Below, in pieces: positions 8,781 to 17,294 of a DNA stretch of 64,000 bases; position 1 is the stretch's first letter, and each line of letters opens with the position of its first letter. Position numbers and translations under genes: made by a program. Under the pieces are notes generated by a model. The model ran no database searches. It saw only the letters and a program-made list of their open reading frames with translations, and was not told where the DNA came from. Where the stretch lies: positions 372,001 through 436,000 of the forward strand of contig CAXXWD010000009.1 of NCBI GenBank assembly GCA_963667595.2, written 5' to 3'. The stretch comes from JAHJQZ01 sp963667595. GTDB lineage: Bacteria; Pseudomonadota; Alphaproteobacteria; Rhizobiales; Devosiaceae.

Positions 8781-8802
8781 GAGCCTGAAATCCTTCAGGC
8801 TC
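8781..8802 (-). terminator. Perfect 9-bp hairpin after fucU
   Basis: GAGCCTGAA (8781-8789) and TTCAGGCTC (8794-8802) form a perfect stem with an ATCC loop. It lies eight bases beyond the fucU stop codon on the minus strand. The minus-strand sequence after it is not T-rich, so termination may be weak; 3'-end protection is an alternative. Confidence 0.5.
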
Positions 8803-8809
8803 AGCACGA

Positions 8810-9238
8810 TCAGGCCGGGCTGATCACACCCTTTTTGAGGATGATGTTGCCGTAAAGGCGCGTTTCTCCGGTCTGCACGATGGCAAAGGCGGTCTTGGCA
8901 CGGTCGTAGAAGGCGAAACGTTCGATGCCCTTGAGCGTGGCGTGCGGTTCACGCCGGTCGATGATGGTGGTGAACTCCGACATGATCGGTTCGATCTTTT
9001 GCGGATCGCCGACCACTTCCATGCGGAAAGCCGCCTGCTGGTAGCTGTCGAGCGGCATCAGCGTCAGGATCGCGTCGAGCACGTCGGTCGCGCTGTGTCC
9101 GTCCATGCGAATGACTTTCGGTCCAAGACTCGATCCGGGAAAATTGGCATCGGCAATGACGATTTCGTCGCCGTGTCCCATGGCGTGCAGGACGTAGAGA
9201 AGATCGGGCCCGATCAGGGCGGGAACGTTCTTGAGCAT
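8810..9238 (-). CDS. fucU: RbsD/FucU-type sugar mutarotase
   Basis: A 142-residue cytoplasmic protein that should interconvert anomers of a free sugar, as L-fucose mutarotase and D-ribose pyranase do. The length fits the family, and the N-terminal block LLYVLHAMGHGDEIVIADAN contains the conserved His of GHGDE. The C-terminal GETRLYGNIILKKGV matches FucU (YGNxxLKKG). The start at 9238 has AGGAGG spaced correctly. It is divergently placed from the LacI regulator at 9554, and the shared spacer carries a CGTTTTAGC half-site also found before the SDR operon and before galM. The substrate is probably the sugar handled by the neighbouring operon rather than L-fucose, since no fucose genes are present. 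Confidence 0.85.
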   Translation of the reverse strand: MLKNVPALIGPDLLYVLHAMGHGDEIVIADANFPGSSLGPKVIRMDGHSATDVLDAILTLMPLDSYQQAAFRMEVVGDPQKIEPIMSEFTTIIDRREPHATLKGIERFAFYDRAKTAFAIVQTGETRLYGNIILKKGVISPA

Positions 9239-9427
9239 CGGATGGTCCTCCTTGTTTGTCCACGGCCATCAAGAGGCGGGGAGCTTTTTTGATCCGGCAG
9301 GCGCCTGCCGACCGTTTGTCCGGTCATGTGACGCGTGAATCGGCAGGCACGATTCAGACGGTTTTCGGAGGCTCGCCTAATAGGTGCGTGACGACCGAAC
9401 CGAACCTATTTAGCCCAAACGCCGAAA

Positions 9428-9443
9428 GCTGTCTCGTTTTAGC
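9428..9443. promoter_or_regulatory. Candidate LacI-type operator between fucU and its regulator
   Basis: GCTGTCTCGTTTTAGC is an imperfect palindrome whose right half, CGTTTTAGC (9435-9443), is repeated exactly before galM (19291-19299) and, inverted, before the SDR operon (10665-10673). The 315-base spacer has no other supported feature. Confidence 0.5.
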
Positions 9444-9553
9444 TTGCGGTTTGTCCCACGTAACGTGACAATGCCGTATCGATGGCAACGGGTTTTCCCT
9501 TGGGAAAGGCCGTGGCACATTCGAAACCGAAAGGTCCGGAAGGGTGAACTCCG

Positions 9554-10567
9554 ATGGCTAGCGGCCGCCCGACGATCAAAGCCATTTCCGAAGCGGCCGG
9601 GTGTTCGGTGACCACGGTCAGCATGGTCATGTCGGGGCGCGCCAAGGAATTCCGCATCTCGACCGCGACGAGCGAGAAGGTGCTCAAGACCGCGCGTGAG
9701 ATGAACTACCAACCGAACCTTCACGCCCGCAACCTGCGGTTCGGCACCTCCAACATAATCGCCATGATGGTGCCGACGCTGACGCACCGTTTCTTTTCCG
9801 GCATGGCGGAAGCCTTCGAACGTCTGGCCCGCACCAATGGCCGGTTTCCGCTGATCACGGCAACCCATCACGATCAGGCCGAAGAGCTGGAAGCGATCAA
9901 CTATTTCATTTCCCAGAATGTCGACTGCGTGTTCACCGCCAACACGGCCGCCATCGCCGATGTCAGCGAAACCTGCAAGCGCGCCAATCTCAAGCAGATC
10001 GTCATCGATGCCCATGGCGGCGCTGGTCATGTTGTCACCACCGACAGTTTTGCCGCGGCCGAAGTGCTGACCAACCGCCTGCTGGACCGGATCGAGGCGG
10101 CGAACAAGCCGGGCGCCGTCTACTTCGTCGGCGGTCTCAAGGAGCATTCGGTGACCCGTCGGCGTCTCGATGGATTTCTGGCCGCGATGTCGGCGCGGGC
10201 GCGCGAGCCCTCGGAAATCCGTTTCGTGCCGACCCCGTTCGATGCCGGACGCGTCCACGATGTCTTCGCGGACCTGTTCGCCAAGAACGAGGAGATCGCC
10301 GGCATCTTCGTCAACTCGCTGGCGGTGATGGAAGGCCTGCTGCTCTATTACCGGCAGAACCGGAAACGCTGCCGGGACGTCAGCTACGCCGTCTTCGATT
10401 ATCATCCATTCATGGAAGCGATCGATCTCGACTATGTCTGCGTGCGTCAGAACGCCGAGAACATGATGGCCATGGCCTTTTCCATCTATCTGAAAGACCT
10501 GGACGACACCGACGATCGCATCCATTTCGCGCCATACGAACTGATCGAATCCGAGCCAATTCGATGA
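9554..10567 (+). CDS. LacI-family regulator of the tagatose/polyol locus
   Basis: A 337-residue transcription factor with an N-terminal LacI helix-turn-helix (TIKAISEAAGCSVTTVSMVM, residues 6-25), a YQPN-type hinge region and a periplasmic-binding-protein-like sensor domain. The helix has the usual VTTVS core, but the motif continues SMVMSGRAKEF instead of SRVLNG, so the hinge is somewhat divergent. The start ATG 9554 follows GGAAGGG. It is transcribed away from fucU and towards the SDR operon, with a near-perfect operator palindrome at 10665-10679 directly behind it. It most likely represses fucU, the operon at 10847-18071 and galM, released by a sugar or sugar phosphate. Confidence 0.88.
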   Translation: MASGRPTIKAISEAAGCSVTTVSMVMSGRAKEFRISTATSEKVLKTAREMNYQPNLHARNLRFGTSNIIAMMVPTLTHRFFSGMAEAFERLARTNGRFPLITATHHDQAEELEAINYFISQNVDCVFTANTAAIADVSETCKRANLKQIVIDAHGGAGHVVTTDSFAAAEVLTNRLLDRIEAANKPGAVYFVGGLKEHSVTRRRLDGFLAAMSARAREPSEIRFVPTPFDAGRVHDVFADLFAKNEEIAGIFVNSLAVMEGLLLYYRQNRKRCRDVSYAVFDYHPFMEAIDLDYVCVRQNAENMMAMAFSIYLKDLDDTDDRIHFAPYELIESEPIR

Positions 10568-10664
10568 TCTCGCTACCATAATGAAGTTCGCGCGGCGGTC
10601 GGCCAGGCGCGTTCCAAACCCTTTACAGAATAAGAAAAATTCTCCAACTCGACACGATTACTGC

Positions 10665-10679
10665 GCTAAAACGTTTAGC
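10665..10679. promoter_or_regulatory. LacI-type operator before the SDR operon
   Basis: GCTAAAACGTTTAGC is a near-perfect palindrome with the central CG typical of LacI-family operators. It lies 168 bases before the SDR start codon, in the 279-base spacer after the LacI gene. The spacer has no other supported gene; an upstream in-frame ATG at 10721 is rejected as the SDR start because the real ribosome binding site is at 10831. Confidence 0.65.
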
Positions 10680-10846
10680 TAATACAATTTAGCTTGACGA
10701 TGACGCGCGCCTGAGTAAACATGTCGTTAATAAGGGGCGCAGGGCTTTCCGTTTCCTTGCGGGATAAAAAGCGCACCCCGACCGTCACGGCTGAACAGGA
10801 ACAAGCCGGACGTTTGATCCAAGACCATTTGGGAGGCTATCGAGAA

Positions 10847-11623
10847 ATGACTGGCAGGCTCGCGGGCAAGACCGCATTGATCACCGGCGCGGCGCGCGGC
10901 ATTGGGTTCGGGTTCGCCGAGGCCTATGTGCGCGAAGGCGCGCGTGTTGCTCTGGCCGATATCAACATCGAGCGGGCGAAAAAGTCCGCCGAGTCGCTTG
11001 GCGATGCCGCCTTCGCCATCGACATGGATGTCACCAAGCAGGAAAGCATCGACGCCGGCGTCGCCGAGGCGATCGCGAAAATGGGGCGCATCGATATCCT
11101 GATCAACAATGCGGCTCTGTTTACCGCCGCGCCGATCGTCGAGATCGATCGGGCCGATTACGAAAAGGTCTGGGCCGTCAACTTTACCGGCGCGCTGTTC
11201 ACCCTTCAGGCCGTTGCCAAGCACATGATCGAACGTGGCGGTGGCGGCAAGATCATCAACATGGCCAGCCAGGCCGGCCGTCGCGGCGAGCCGTTCGTCG
11301 CCATCTATTGCGCCTCCAAGGCGGCCATTATTTCGCTGACTCAATCGGCGGGCCTCAATCTCATTCAGTACGGCATCAACGTCAACGCCATCGCCCCCGG
11401 CGTGGTCGACGGCGAGCATTGGGACGGGGTCGATGCTTTCTTCGCCAAGCTGGAACATAAAAAGATCGGACAGAAAAAAGCCGAGGTCGGACCAATGGTT
11501 CCGTTCGGGCGCATGGCAAAGCCGTCCGACATGACCGGCATGGCCATCTTCCTCGCCACGGCCGAGGCCGACTACATCGTCTCCCAATGCTTCAACGTCG
11601 ATGGCGGGCAGTGGATGAGCTGA
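10847..11623 (+). CDS. SDR-family polyol/sugar dehydrogenase
   Basis: A 258-residue classical short-chain dehydrogenase. The cofactor motif TGAARGIG is at residues 13-20, NNAA at 87-90, and the catalytic Ser141, Tyr154 and Lys158 are present (YCASK). Asp38 after the second beta strand (LADIN) indicates NAD(H). The sequence is similar in style to rhizobial sorbitol/galactitol 2-dehydrogenases (SmoS-like). GGGAGG at 10831-10836 fixes the ATG at 10847. As first gene of the operon it probably oxidises a hexitol such as galactitol or sorbitol to the ketose phosphorylated by the next gene product. The exact substrate cannot be read from the sequence. Confidence 0.85.
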   Translation: MTGRLAGKTALITGAARGIGFGFAEAYVREGARVALADINIERAKKSAESLGDAAFAIDMDVTKQESIDAGVAEAIAKMGRIDILINNAALFTAAPIVEIDRADYEKVWAVNFTGALFTLQAVAKHMIERGGGGKIINMASQAGRRGEPFVAIYCASKAAIISLTQSAGLNLIQYGINVNAIAPGVVDGEHWDGVDAFFAKLEHKKIGQKKAEVGPMVPFGRMAKPSDMTGMAIFLATAEADYIVSQCFNVDGGQWMS

Positions 11624-11652
11624 TCGTCCGCGTGCGAGGGAGATAAAGAACC

Positions 11653-12606
11653 ATGTCAGACGTGCCGACCGTTCTTGCCGCAGGTGAACTGCTGGTCGAA
11701 TTCGTATCACTCGAAAAAGGGTGCGGGCTCAGAAAGATCACGAGTTTCCGTGGCCCGTTTCCGAGCGGCGCCCCCGGGATCTTCGCCGATCAGGCGGCGT
11801 TGACGGGGTGTCGTGCGCTCATGGTCGGCGCCGTTGCCGAGGATTCGTTCGGCGACATCATCTTTGACCGGTTCGTGCGCGATGGCGTCGGCACGGACTA
11901 TATCGTGCGCCTCCCAGGCATGACCACGGGGTCTGCGTTCGTCTCCTATTTTGAAGACGGATCGCGGACCTTCGTGTTCAATCTGTCGAATGCCGCCGCC
12001 TGCAACATCTCGATCGATCCCAAACTTGCCGATCTGATCGCGGCGGGCGGCGTAACCTGGTTCCATGTCTCGGGATCTTCGCTTGGCGATCCCAAAATGG
12101 CGCCCGTGATCCTCGACCTGTTCGATGCCGTACGGGCCGGAGGCGGCAGGATTTCCTACGATCCGAACGTTCGCAAGGAAATCGCGTCGAATCCCGACTA
12201 CGCGCTCATGGTTCAGCGCGTTCTGGCTGGAACGGATCTGTTCCTGCCGAGCAGCGAGGACCTTGAGGCACTGTTCCCCGGCGCATCCGAAGCGGATGGT
12301 GTGGCGCGTGCCTTCGAGGCTGGTGTCGCGCAGATCGCGATGAAAAAAGGCGCGGCGGGCTGTGCGTATTTTTCGCCCGACCTGTCGTTCTCCATTCCGG
12401 GGCATCGCGTGGATGTCGTCGATGCCACCGGCGCCGGCGATTGTTTCGGCGCGACCTTCGTTGCAGCGACGGCGCTCGGCAATGGGCCGCGCGACGCCCT
12501 GGCCCTGGCCAATGCCGCCGCCGCCATGTCGATTACCAAAACCGGTCCGATGGAAGGCAACAACGCTTTGTCGGACGTCCGGAAATTCCTGGAACAGGCA
12601 GCTTGA
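11653..12606 (+). CDS. PfkB-family ketose kinase, probably D-tagatose kinase
   Basis: A 317-residue ribokinase-fold kinase (PF00294). The C-terminal signature DATGAGDCFGATF is complete with catalytic Asp263, and the N-terminal substrate lid region follows GELLVEF. The family includes the Agrobacterium D-tagatose kinase, which acts with a PF08013 protein; a PF08013 gene lies in this same operon (16004), making tagatose the favoured substrate. Fructose, tagatose or a related ketohexose are the realistic alternatives. It is 29 bases from the SDR gene and starts at ATG 11653 behind GAGGGAGA. The motif Asn-rich ligand site common to ribokinases is not complete, as in other divergent members. Confidence 0.82.
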   Translation: MSDVPTVLAAGELLVEFVSLEKGCGLRKITSFRGPFPSGAPGIFADQAALTGCRALMVGAVAEDSFGDIIFDRFVRDGVGTDYIVRLPGMTTGSAFVSYFEDGSRTFVFNLSNAAACNISIDPKLADLIAAGGVTWFHVSGSSLGDPKMAPVILDLFDAVRAGGGRISYDPNVRKEIASNPDYALMVQRVLAGTDLFLPSSEDLEALFPGASEADGVARAFEAGVAQIAMKKGAAGCAYFSPDLSFSIPGHRVDVVDATGAGDCFGATFVAATALGNGPRDALALANAAAAMSITKTGPMEGNNALSDVRKFLEQAA

Positions 12607-12637
12607 GCCGGTCTTCGGGTATCGAGGTATTGAAAAA

Positions 12638-13807
12638 ATGAAGAGCTTCACTTTTTATCAGCCGACCCGACTGCATTTCGGCATTGGCACGCGCAACGCC
12701 ACCGGCGAAATCGTCAAACAGGTAGCCGATCGCGTTCTGTTCGTCGTCGATCCGGGCCTCAAGAAGGCGATTCCCGAAATGGTCCAGGACGTGCGCGAGT
12801 CGTTGACGCGCGCCGGAATAGGCTTTGTCGAGTTCGACACCGTCAAGCCCAATCCCACGCTCGAGGACATTCAGGCCGGCGCCCAGAAGGCGCGTGAAGA
12901 ACGTGTCAACGGCTGTCTGGGTATGGGGGGTGGCAGCGCCATCGATACGGCCAAGGCCATCGCGGTGGCCGCGACGCATCCCGGCACCGCCTGGGACTAT
13001 CTCTACTACAAGAAGGAACCGAGTTCGGCGACGCTGCCGATCGTCGCCATTTCGACGACGTCGGGCACCGGCACCCAGACCTCGAAGGTGTCCGTGTTCA
13101 CCAACAGCGCCGAACAGGACAAGTCGGCGATGTGGAACGACAACCTGCTGTGCCGTGCCGCTGTCGTCGATCCCGAACTCATGGTGAGCCTGCCGCCCAA
13201 GGTGACGGCGGCGACCGGGTTCGACGTGTTCACCCACACCTTTGAATCCTACATCAACGTCAACGCCCAGCCCTATATCGACCTGATCGCACTCGATGCC
13301 ATCGAACGCGTGGCGACCTGGCTGCCGAAGGTTATCGACAATCCCGGCGACCTCGAAGGGCGGGAACAGCTTGCCTGGGCCGACACGCTCGCCGGCATCT
13401 GTCTGGCCAATGTCGGCACGACCCTGCCGCATGCGGCCGGTCAGCCGATTTCGGGACACTATCCGCATGTCAGCCATGGCGAATCCCTGGCGTTGGTCTA
13501 TCCGGCATTTGCCGATTTCACCTGGTCGGGCGCGGTGGAAAAATTCGCAACCGTGTCGCGTATTTTCGGCGGCAAGGGCAACGACGAAGAGGCGGCGAAG
13601 TCCTTTGCGACCGTGATCGGAACCTTCCTCGAACGCATCAAGCTGAGATGCTTCATGGAGGATTTTGGCATCAAGGCCGAGGATCTCGACCCGGTCCTCA
13701 AACATGCCATGGCATTTCCCGACCACACGGCCAACCCGGTCAAGCCGACCGAAGCCGATATGCGCAATATCTACCTGAAGAGTTTCCGGTCGCCTCAGGC
13801 CGGATAG
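12638..13807 (+). CDS. Iron-containing (group III) alcohol dehydrogenase
   Basis: A 389-residue NAD(P)-dependent dehydrogenase of the Fe-ADH family. The nucleotide motif GGGSAID begins near residue 97, and metal ligands are visible as Asp196 and His200 (GFDVFTH), His265 (LPHAAG) and His280 (SHGES). The start ATG 12638 directly precedes KSFTFYQPTRLHFG, the family's usual beginning; longer frames upstream overlap the kinase gene. It would provide a second oxidation or reduction step beside the SDR, for example acting on a different polyol or on an aldehyde. Having both an SDR and an Fe-ADH in one operon suggests that more than one polyol feeds the pathway. Confidence 0.85.
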   Translation: MKSFTFYQPTRLHFGIGTRNATGEIVKQVADRVLFVVDPGLKKAIPEMVQDVRESLTRAGIGFVEFDTVKPNPTLEDIQAGAQKAREERVNGCLGMGGGSAIDTAKAIAVAATHPGTAWDYLYYKKEPSSATLPIVAISTTSGTGTQTSKVSVFTNSAEQDKSAMWNDNLLCRAAVVDPELMVSLPPKVTAATGFDVFTHTFESYINVNAQPYIDLIALDAIERVATWLPKVIDNPGDLEGREQLAWADTLAGICLANVGTTLPHAAGQPISGHYPHVSHGESLALVYPAFADFTWSGAVEKFATVSRIFGGKGNDEEAAKSFATVIGTFLERIKLRCFMEDFGIKAEDLDPVLKHAMAFPDHTANPVKPTEADMRNIYLKSFRSPQAG

Positions 13808-13880
13808 CCAGGGAACCGACCCGCGCGCCTGTCGATCGTGCGGGCCTGCCACCAGCGAGATTCAGGGGAGGATCGCAGAG

Positions 13881-14921
13881 ATGGCCGACGACACGAAAAG
13901 CGCTGCCGATACCGAGCGCAAGGAACTCGTTCGCCTGACGAGCGAGCGACGCAAGGACCTGGTTCAAAAGTTCGCCGCGTTGGCGAGCCTGATGGTGCTC
14001 ATCGCCATTTTCGGGCTGACTGCCAATTCCTTTTTCACCATCAACAACGCCATGACGGTGGCGTTGCAGACGACGTCCATTGCCTTTCTCGGTATCGGCG
14101 TGACGCTGGTCATCCTGACCGGCGGCATCGATCTCAGCGTCGGTTCCGTGCTCGCGCTGTCCGGCACGGTCGCGGCGCTTCTGGTCAAGCAGGGCTGGCC
14201 GGTGTTCGGCGCCATGACCGCCGGCGTGCTGGTCGGCATGATGTGCGGCCTGTTCAACGGCTTCGTCGTCACGCGCATGAAGCTCGCGCCCTTTATCGCG
14301 ACGCTCGGCATGATGCTGATCGCCCGCGGCACCGCCCTGCAATTGACCGGCGCCGCGCCGGTCTCGCAATTGGGCGCGGAATTCGGCATCCTTGGCAACG
14401 GCTCGTTTTTCCGGACCCTGGAAAAGGGCGCCAACGGTCTGCCGCACGTGGTCTTTCCCGGTATTCCCTATCCCGTGGTGCTGATGATCGTTCTGGCGAT
14501 CATCGTCGCCTTTATCCTCGGTAGCCTGAAGATCGGTCGCCACATCTATGCCGTCGGGTCCAATGAGGAGGCGGCACGCCTTTCGGGCATCAACGTCGAG
14601 AACACCAAGATGTTCGCCTACGGGTTGTCGGGCCTTCTGGCCGGGGTAACGGGCATCGTTTTGATGTCGCGCCTCGTCACCGCCCAGCCCAATGAAGGCA
14701 TCTCCTACGAACTCGACGCCATCGCCGCAGCTGTCATCGGAGGCGCTTCGCTCATGGGAGGTGTCGGCACCATTTCCGGCACCATGATCGGCGCTTTTGT
14801 TATCGGCATTCTCAGAAATGGTCTGAACATGAATGGCGTTTCGTCATTCATTCAACAGATCATCATCGGTTTTGTCGTTATCGGCACCGTTTATATAGAC
14901 TATTTGCGGAACCGAAGATGA
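13881..14921 (+). CDS. CUT2-type sugar ABC transporter permease (RbsC-like)
   Basis: A 346-residue inner membrane permease of the ribose/xylose class. About ten hydrophobic segments are visible, with the family hallmarks ILTGGIDLSVGSVLALSG near residue 75 and NEEAARLSGINV on a cytoplasmic loop. It starts at ATG 13881 behind GGGAGG. Its partners are the binding protein at 14967 and the ATPase at 17295, with an enzyme gene between those two. CUT2 permeases normally act as homodimers, so one permease gene is sufficient. It imports the monosaccharide or polyol used by the enzymes of the same operon. Confidence 0.9.
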   Translation: MADDTKSAADTERKELVRLTSERRKDLVQKFAALASLMVLIAIFGLTANSFFTINNAMTVALQTTSIAFLGIGVTLVILTGGIDLSVGSVLALSGTVAALLVKQGWPVFGAMTAGVLVGMMCGLFNGFVVTRMKLAPFIATLGMMLIARGTALQLTGAAPVSQLGAEFGILGNGSFFRTLEKGANGLPHVVFPGIPYPVVLMIVLAIIVAFILGSLKIGRHIYAVGSNEEAARLSGINVENTKMFAYGLSGLLAGVTGIVLMSRLVTAQPNEGISYELDAIAAAVIGGASLMGGVGTISGTMIGAFVIGILRNGLNMNGVSSFIQQIIIGFVVIGTVYIDYLRNRR

Positions 14922-14966
14922 TTGTTTCGGTGTTTCACTAGGATTTGTCATAAGGGAGGAAATAAA

Positions 14967-15926
14967 ATGACAAATACTTTGAAGAAACTAACCGTTGGTC
15001 TATTGGCCGTCGGCATGATCGCAGGACTTGGCGGGGCGGCGCTTGCCCAGTCCACCGAAATCGCGGTCATCGTCAAGACCACGAACTCGAACTTCTGGCA
15101 AAACGTCAACAAGGGCGCGTCTGCCGCCATCAAGGAACTGCCCGGCTACACCATGACGTTCCAGGGACCTGCGGCTGAAACGCAGGTCGCCGATGAAGTC
15201 AACATGGTCCAGAACGCGGTCAACCGCGGCGTTGCCGGCATCGTTCTTGCCGCCTCGGATCCGGAAGCCCTGATCCCGCCGGTCAAGGCGGCCTATGAGA
15301 ATGGCATTCCGGTGGTGATCATCGATTCCATGCTCGATGAGAGCGGCGCCGACTATTATCAGTCGTTCCTGGCCACCGACAACAAGGCGGCCGGCGAGCT
15401 TTGCGCCCAGCGGATGATCGACAAGGTCGGGACCGAGGGCAAGATCGCCGTTATGTCCTATGTCGCCGGCGTGGGTTCGGAAATCGGTCGCGTGGGCGGC
15501 TTCAAGGACTACATCGCCGCCAACTCCAATCTCGAAGTTGTTGCGACCTATTACTCCGAAGCCCAGATGGCCAAGGCCATGGATCAGACCACCGACGTTC
15601 TGGCGGCCAATCCTGACCTCGTCGGCATCTATGGCGCCAACGAGCCGACCGCCGTCGGCATGGGCCGTGCCATCGTTCAGTCCGGCAAGGCCGGCAAGAT
15701 CGTGGCCATCGGCTTCGACGGCAACAAGGACCTGCAGGACTTCGTGCGTGACGGCACGCTCGATGCCATCGCGGTACAGGGCTCCTATCAGATGGGCGAA
15801 CTCGGCGTGAAGGCCATTGGCGACATCCTCGCCGGCAAGAGTGTCGAGAAGTTCATCAATACCGGCGTCGTCATCGTCACCAAAGACAATATCGACGCTC
15901 CGGAAGCCCAGAACGTTCTCTACTAG
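14967..15926 (+). CDS. Periplasmic sugar/polyol-binding protein (RbsB-like)
   Basis: A 319-residue substrate-binding protein of the type I periplasmic fold. The signal peptide is clear (KKLTVGLLAVGMIAGLGGAA, cleaved near ALA/QS). The first strand region IAVIVKTTNSNFWQNVNKGA is typical of RbsB relatives that bind pentoses, hexoses and polyols. The ATG at 14967 follows AAGGGAGGA; an upstream in-frame TTG is not needed. It is the specificity subunit of the transporter with 13881 and 17295. A strong hairpin 15 bases after its stop probably stabilises its message, so it is made in excess over the membrane parts. Confidence 0.9.
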   Translation: MTNTLKKLTVGLLAVGMIAGLGGAALAQSTEIAVIVKTTNSNFWQNVNKGASAAIKELPGYTMTFQGPAAETQVADEVNMVQNAVNRGVAGIVLAASDPEALIPPVKAAYENGIPVVIIDSMLDESGADYYQSFLATDNKAAGELCAQRMIDKVGTEGKIAVMSYVAGVGSEIGRVGGFKDYIAANSNLEVVATYYSEAQMAKAMDQTTDVLAANPDLVGIYGANEPTAVGMGRAIVQSGKAGKIVAIGFDGNKDLQDFVRDGTLDAIAVQGSYQMGELGVKAIGDILAGKSVEKFINTGVVIVTKDNIDAPEAQNVLY

Positions 15927-15940
15927 CAGCAAACCGGCTC

Positions 15941-15965
15941 GGGCGTCGTTTTTCAAACGACGCCC
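15941..15965 (+). terminator. Strong intercistronic hairpin after the binding-protein gene
   Basis: GGGCGTCGTTT and AAACGACGCCC form a perfect 11-bp stem with a three-base loop. It lies between the binding-protein gene and the PF08013 gene in the same operon. It is better read as a partial terminator or 3' stabiliser than a full stop, since the downstream genes belong to the same function. Confidence 0.65.
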
Positions 15966-16003
15966 GGCCAGCCTCGAAAACGATAGGTAAAAGGAAACTG
16001 ATT

Positions 16004-17263
16004 GTGTCCGCCCAAGACGAATTCATGGAAGCGCTTCATCGAAACCGGACGACCGGAAACGGGGTTGCCGTGTCCGTGTGCTCGGCTCATCCCGACGTGC
16101 TTCGGGCAAGTTTTCGCGTGGCGCGGGAACGCAACCAGTTTGCACTCGTTGAATCGACATCCAACCAGGTCGATCAGTATGGCGGCTATACCGGTATGAA
16201 GCCGGTGGATTTCGTCGCCGCGGTTCACGCCATCGCCGAAGAAGAAAAGTTTCCTAAAGATCGCATCCTTCTGGGCGGCGACCATCTCGGTCCCAATAGC
16301 TGGAAGTCCGGCCCGGCCGAAAAGGCCATGTCCGAAGCGGAAACGCTGATGGCGGCCTATGTCGAGGCCGGCTACGAAAAGATTCATCTCGACGCCAGTT
16401 TCGTGTGCGCCGACGACACGGCCCCTCTGTCCGACGAAATCGTGGCAGACCGCTGCGTCCGGCTGGCGAAGGTCTGCGAGGCGCATGCCGGCTCGAAGCC
16501 CCCCGTCTATATCATCGGCACCGAGGTGCCGACGCCGGGCGGTGCCGTCGAGGAAGAAACGATGCATCCGACGTCGCCTGCGGAAGCCGAACGCACCCTC
16601 CAGGTCTTCGAGAGCCGTTTTCGCGATGCCGGGCTTGGTGAGGCATGGTCGCGGGTTGTCGGGCTCGTCGTGCAGCCTGGGGTCGAATTTTCCGACGACG
16701 AAATCGCCGACTATCCGGGCGACAAGGGGCTCAAGGACGTCATTTCAGGCCATGACGGCATGGTTTTCGAAGCGCATTCGACCGATTACCAGACCCCGGC
16801 CAATCTCAGGGAACTGGTCCAAAACCATTTCTTCATTCTGAAGGTCGGGCCGTGGCTGACCTTCGCATTGCGTGAAAGCCTGATGGCGCTCGAAATGGTG
16901 GAGCGGGAACTCCATCCGGTTGCGCCGTCGCATTTCCGCACCGTTCTGACCGAAACCATGCGTGCCGAACCCGGCTACTGGAAGAATTATTACAGCGGCA
17001 ATGATGACGCCGTCTCACTCAAGCTCATGTTCTCCTATTCGGATCGGGCCCGGTACTATCTCGGTCATCCGCAGGTCGCCGCCGCGCATCAGAAGCTCAT
17101 CGAAAATCTCGCGGCCGGCGTGCCGGACACCCTCATCAGCCAGTATCTGCCGGAATGCTATTCGAGCGTACGCCAGGGCGTCGGCAGGCGGCCGGAAGAT
17201 TTGTCGTTGCGGCGGGTGGAAAACGTGCTCGCCACGTATTTCGACGCGGGTAAGACGCAATAG
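16004..17263 (+). CDS. GatZ/KbaZ-family protein (PF08013), probable D-tagatose-6-P 4-epimerase
   Basis: A 419-residue cytoplasmic protein of the family once annotated as non-catalytic subunit of tagatose-bisphosphate aldolase. Recognisable blocks are VESTSNQVDQYGGYTGMKP, LGGDHLGPN, KIHLDASF and AHSTDYQTP. It begins at GTG 16004 behind AAAGGAAA. The catalytic aldolase partner GatY/KbaY is absent from the window. For Agrobacterium tumefaciens C58, a PF08013 member was shown to epimerise D-tagatose 6-phosphate at C4 to fructose 6-phosphate, working with a PfkB tagatose kinase; the same pair occurs here. That reaction is therefore the best inference, and it would feed directly into glycolysis. 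Confidence 0.8.
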   Translation: MSAQDEFMEALHRNRTTGNGVAVSVCSAHPDVLRASFRVARERNQFALVESTSNQVDQYGGYTGMKPVDFVAAVHAIAEEEKFPKDRILLGGDHLGPNSWKSGPAEKAMSEAETLMAAYVEAGYEKIHLDASFVCADDTAPLSDEIVADRCVRLAKVCEAHAGSKPPVYIIGTEVPTPGGAVEEETMHPTSPAEAERTLQVFESRFRDAGLGEAWSRVVGLVVQPGVEFSDDEIADYPGDKGLKDVISGHDGMVFEAHSTDYQTPANLRELVQNHFFILKVGPWLTFALRESLMALEMVERELHPVAPSHFRTVLTETMRAEPGYWKNYYSGNDDAVSLKLMFSYSDRARYYLGHPQVAAAHQKLIENLAAGVPDTLISQYLPECYSSVRQGVGRRPEDLSLRRVENVLATYFDAGKTQ

Positions 17264-17294
17264 CCTCCCGATGGGGCAAAAGCAGAGGATCGAC

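Noticed and set aside
10847..11623. Assigning the SDR as KduD to complete the KduI pathway
   Set aside because: It is 11 kb from kduI in a different LacI regulon with a tagatose-type kinase, and lacks the KduD-type N-terminal block.
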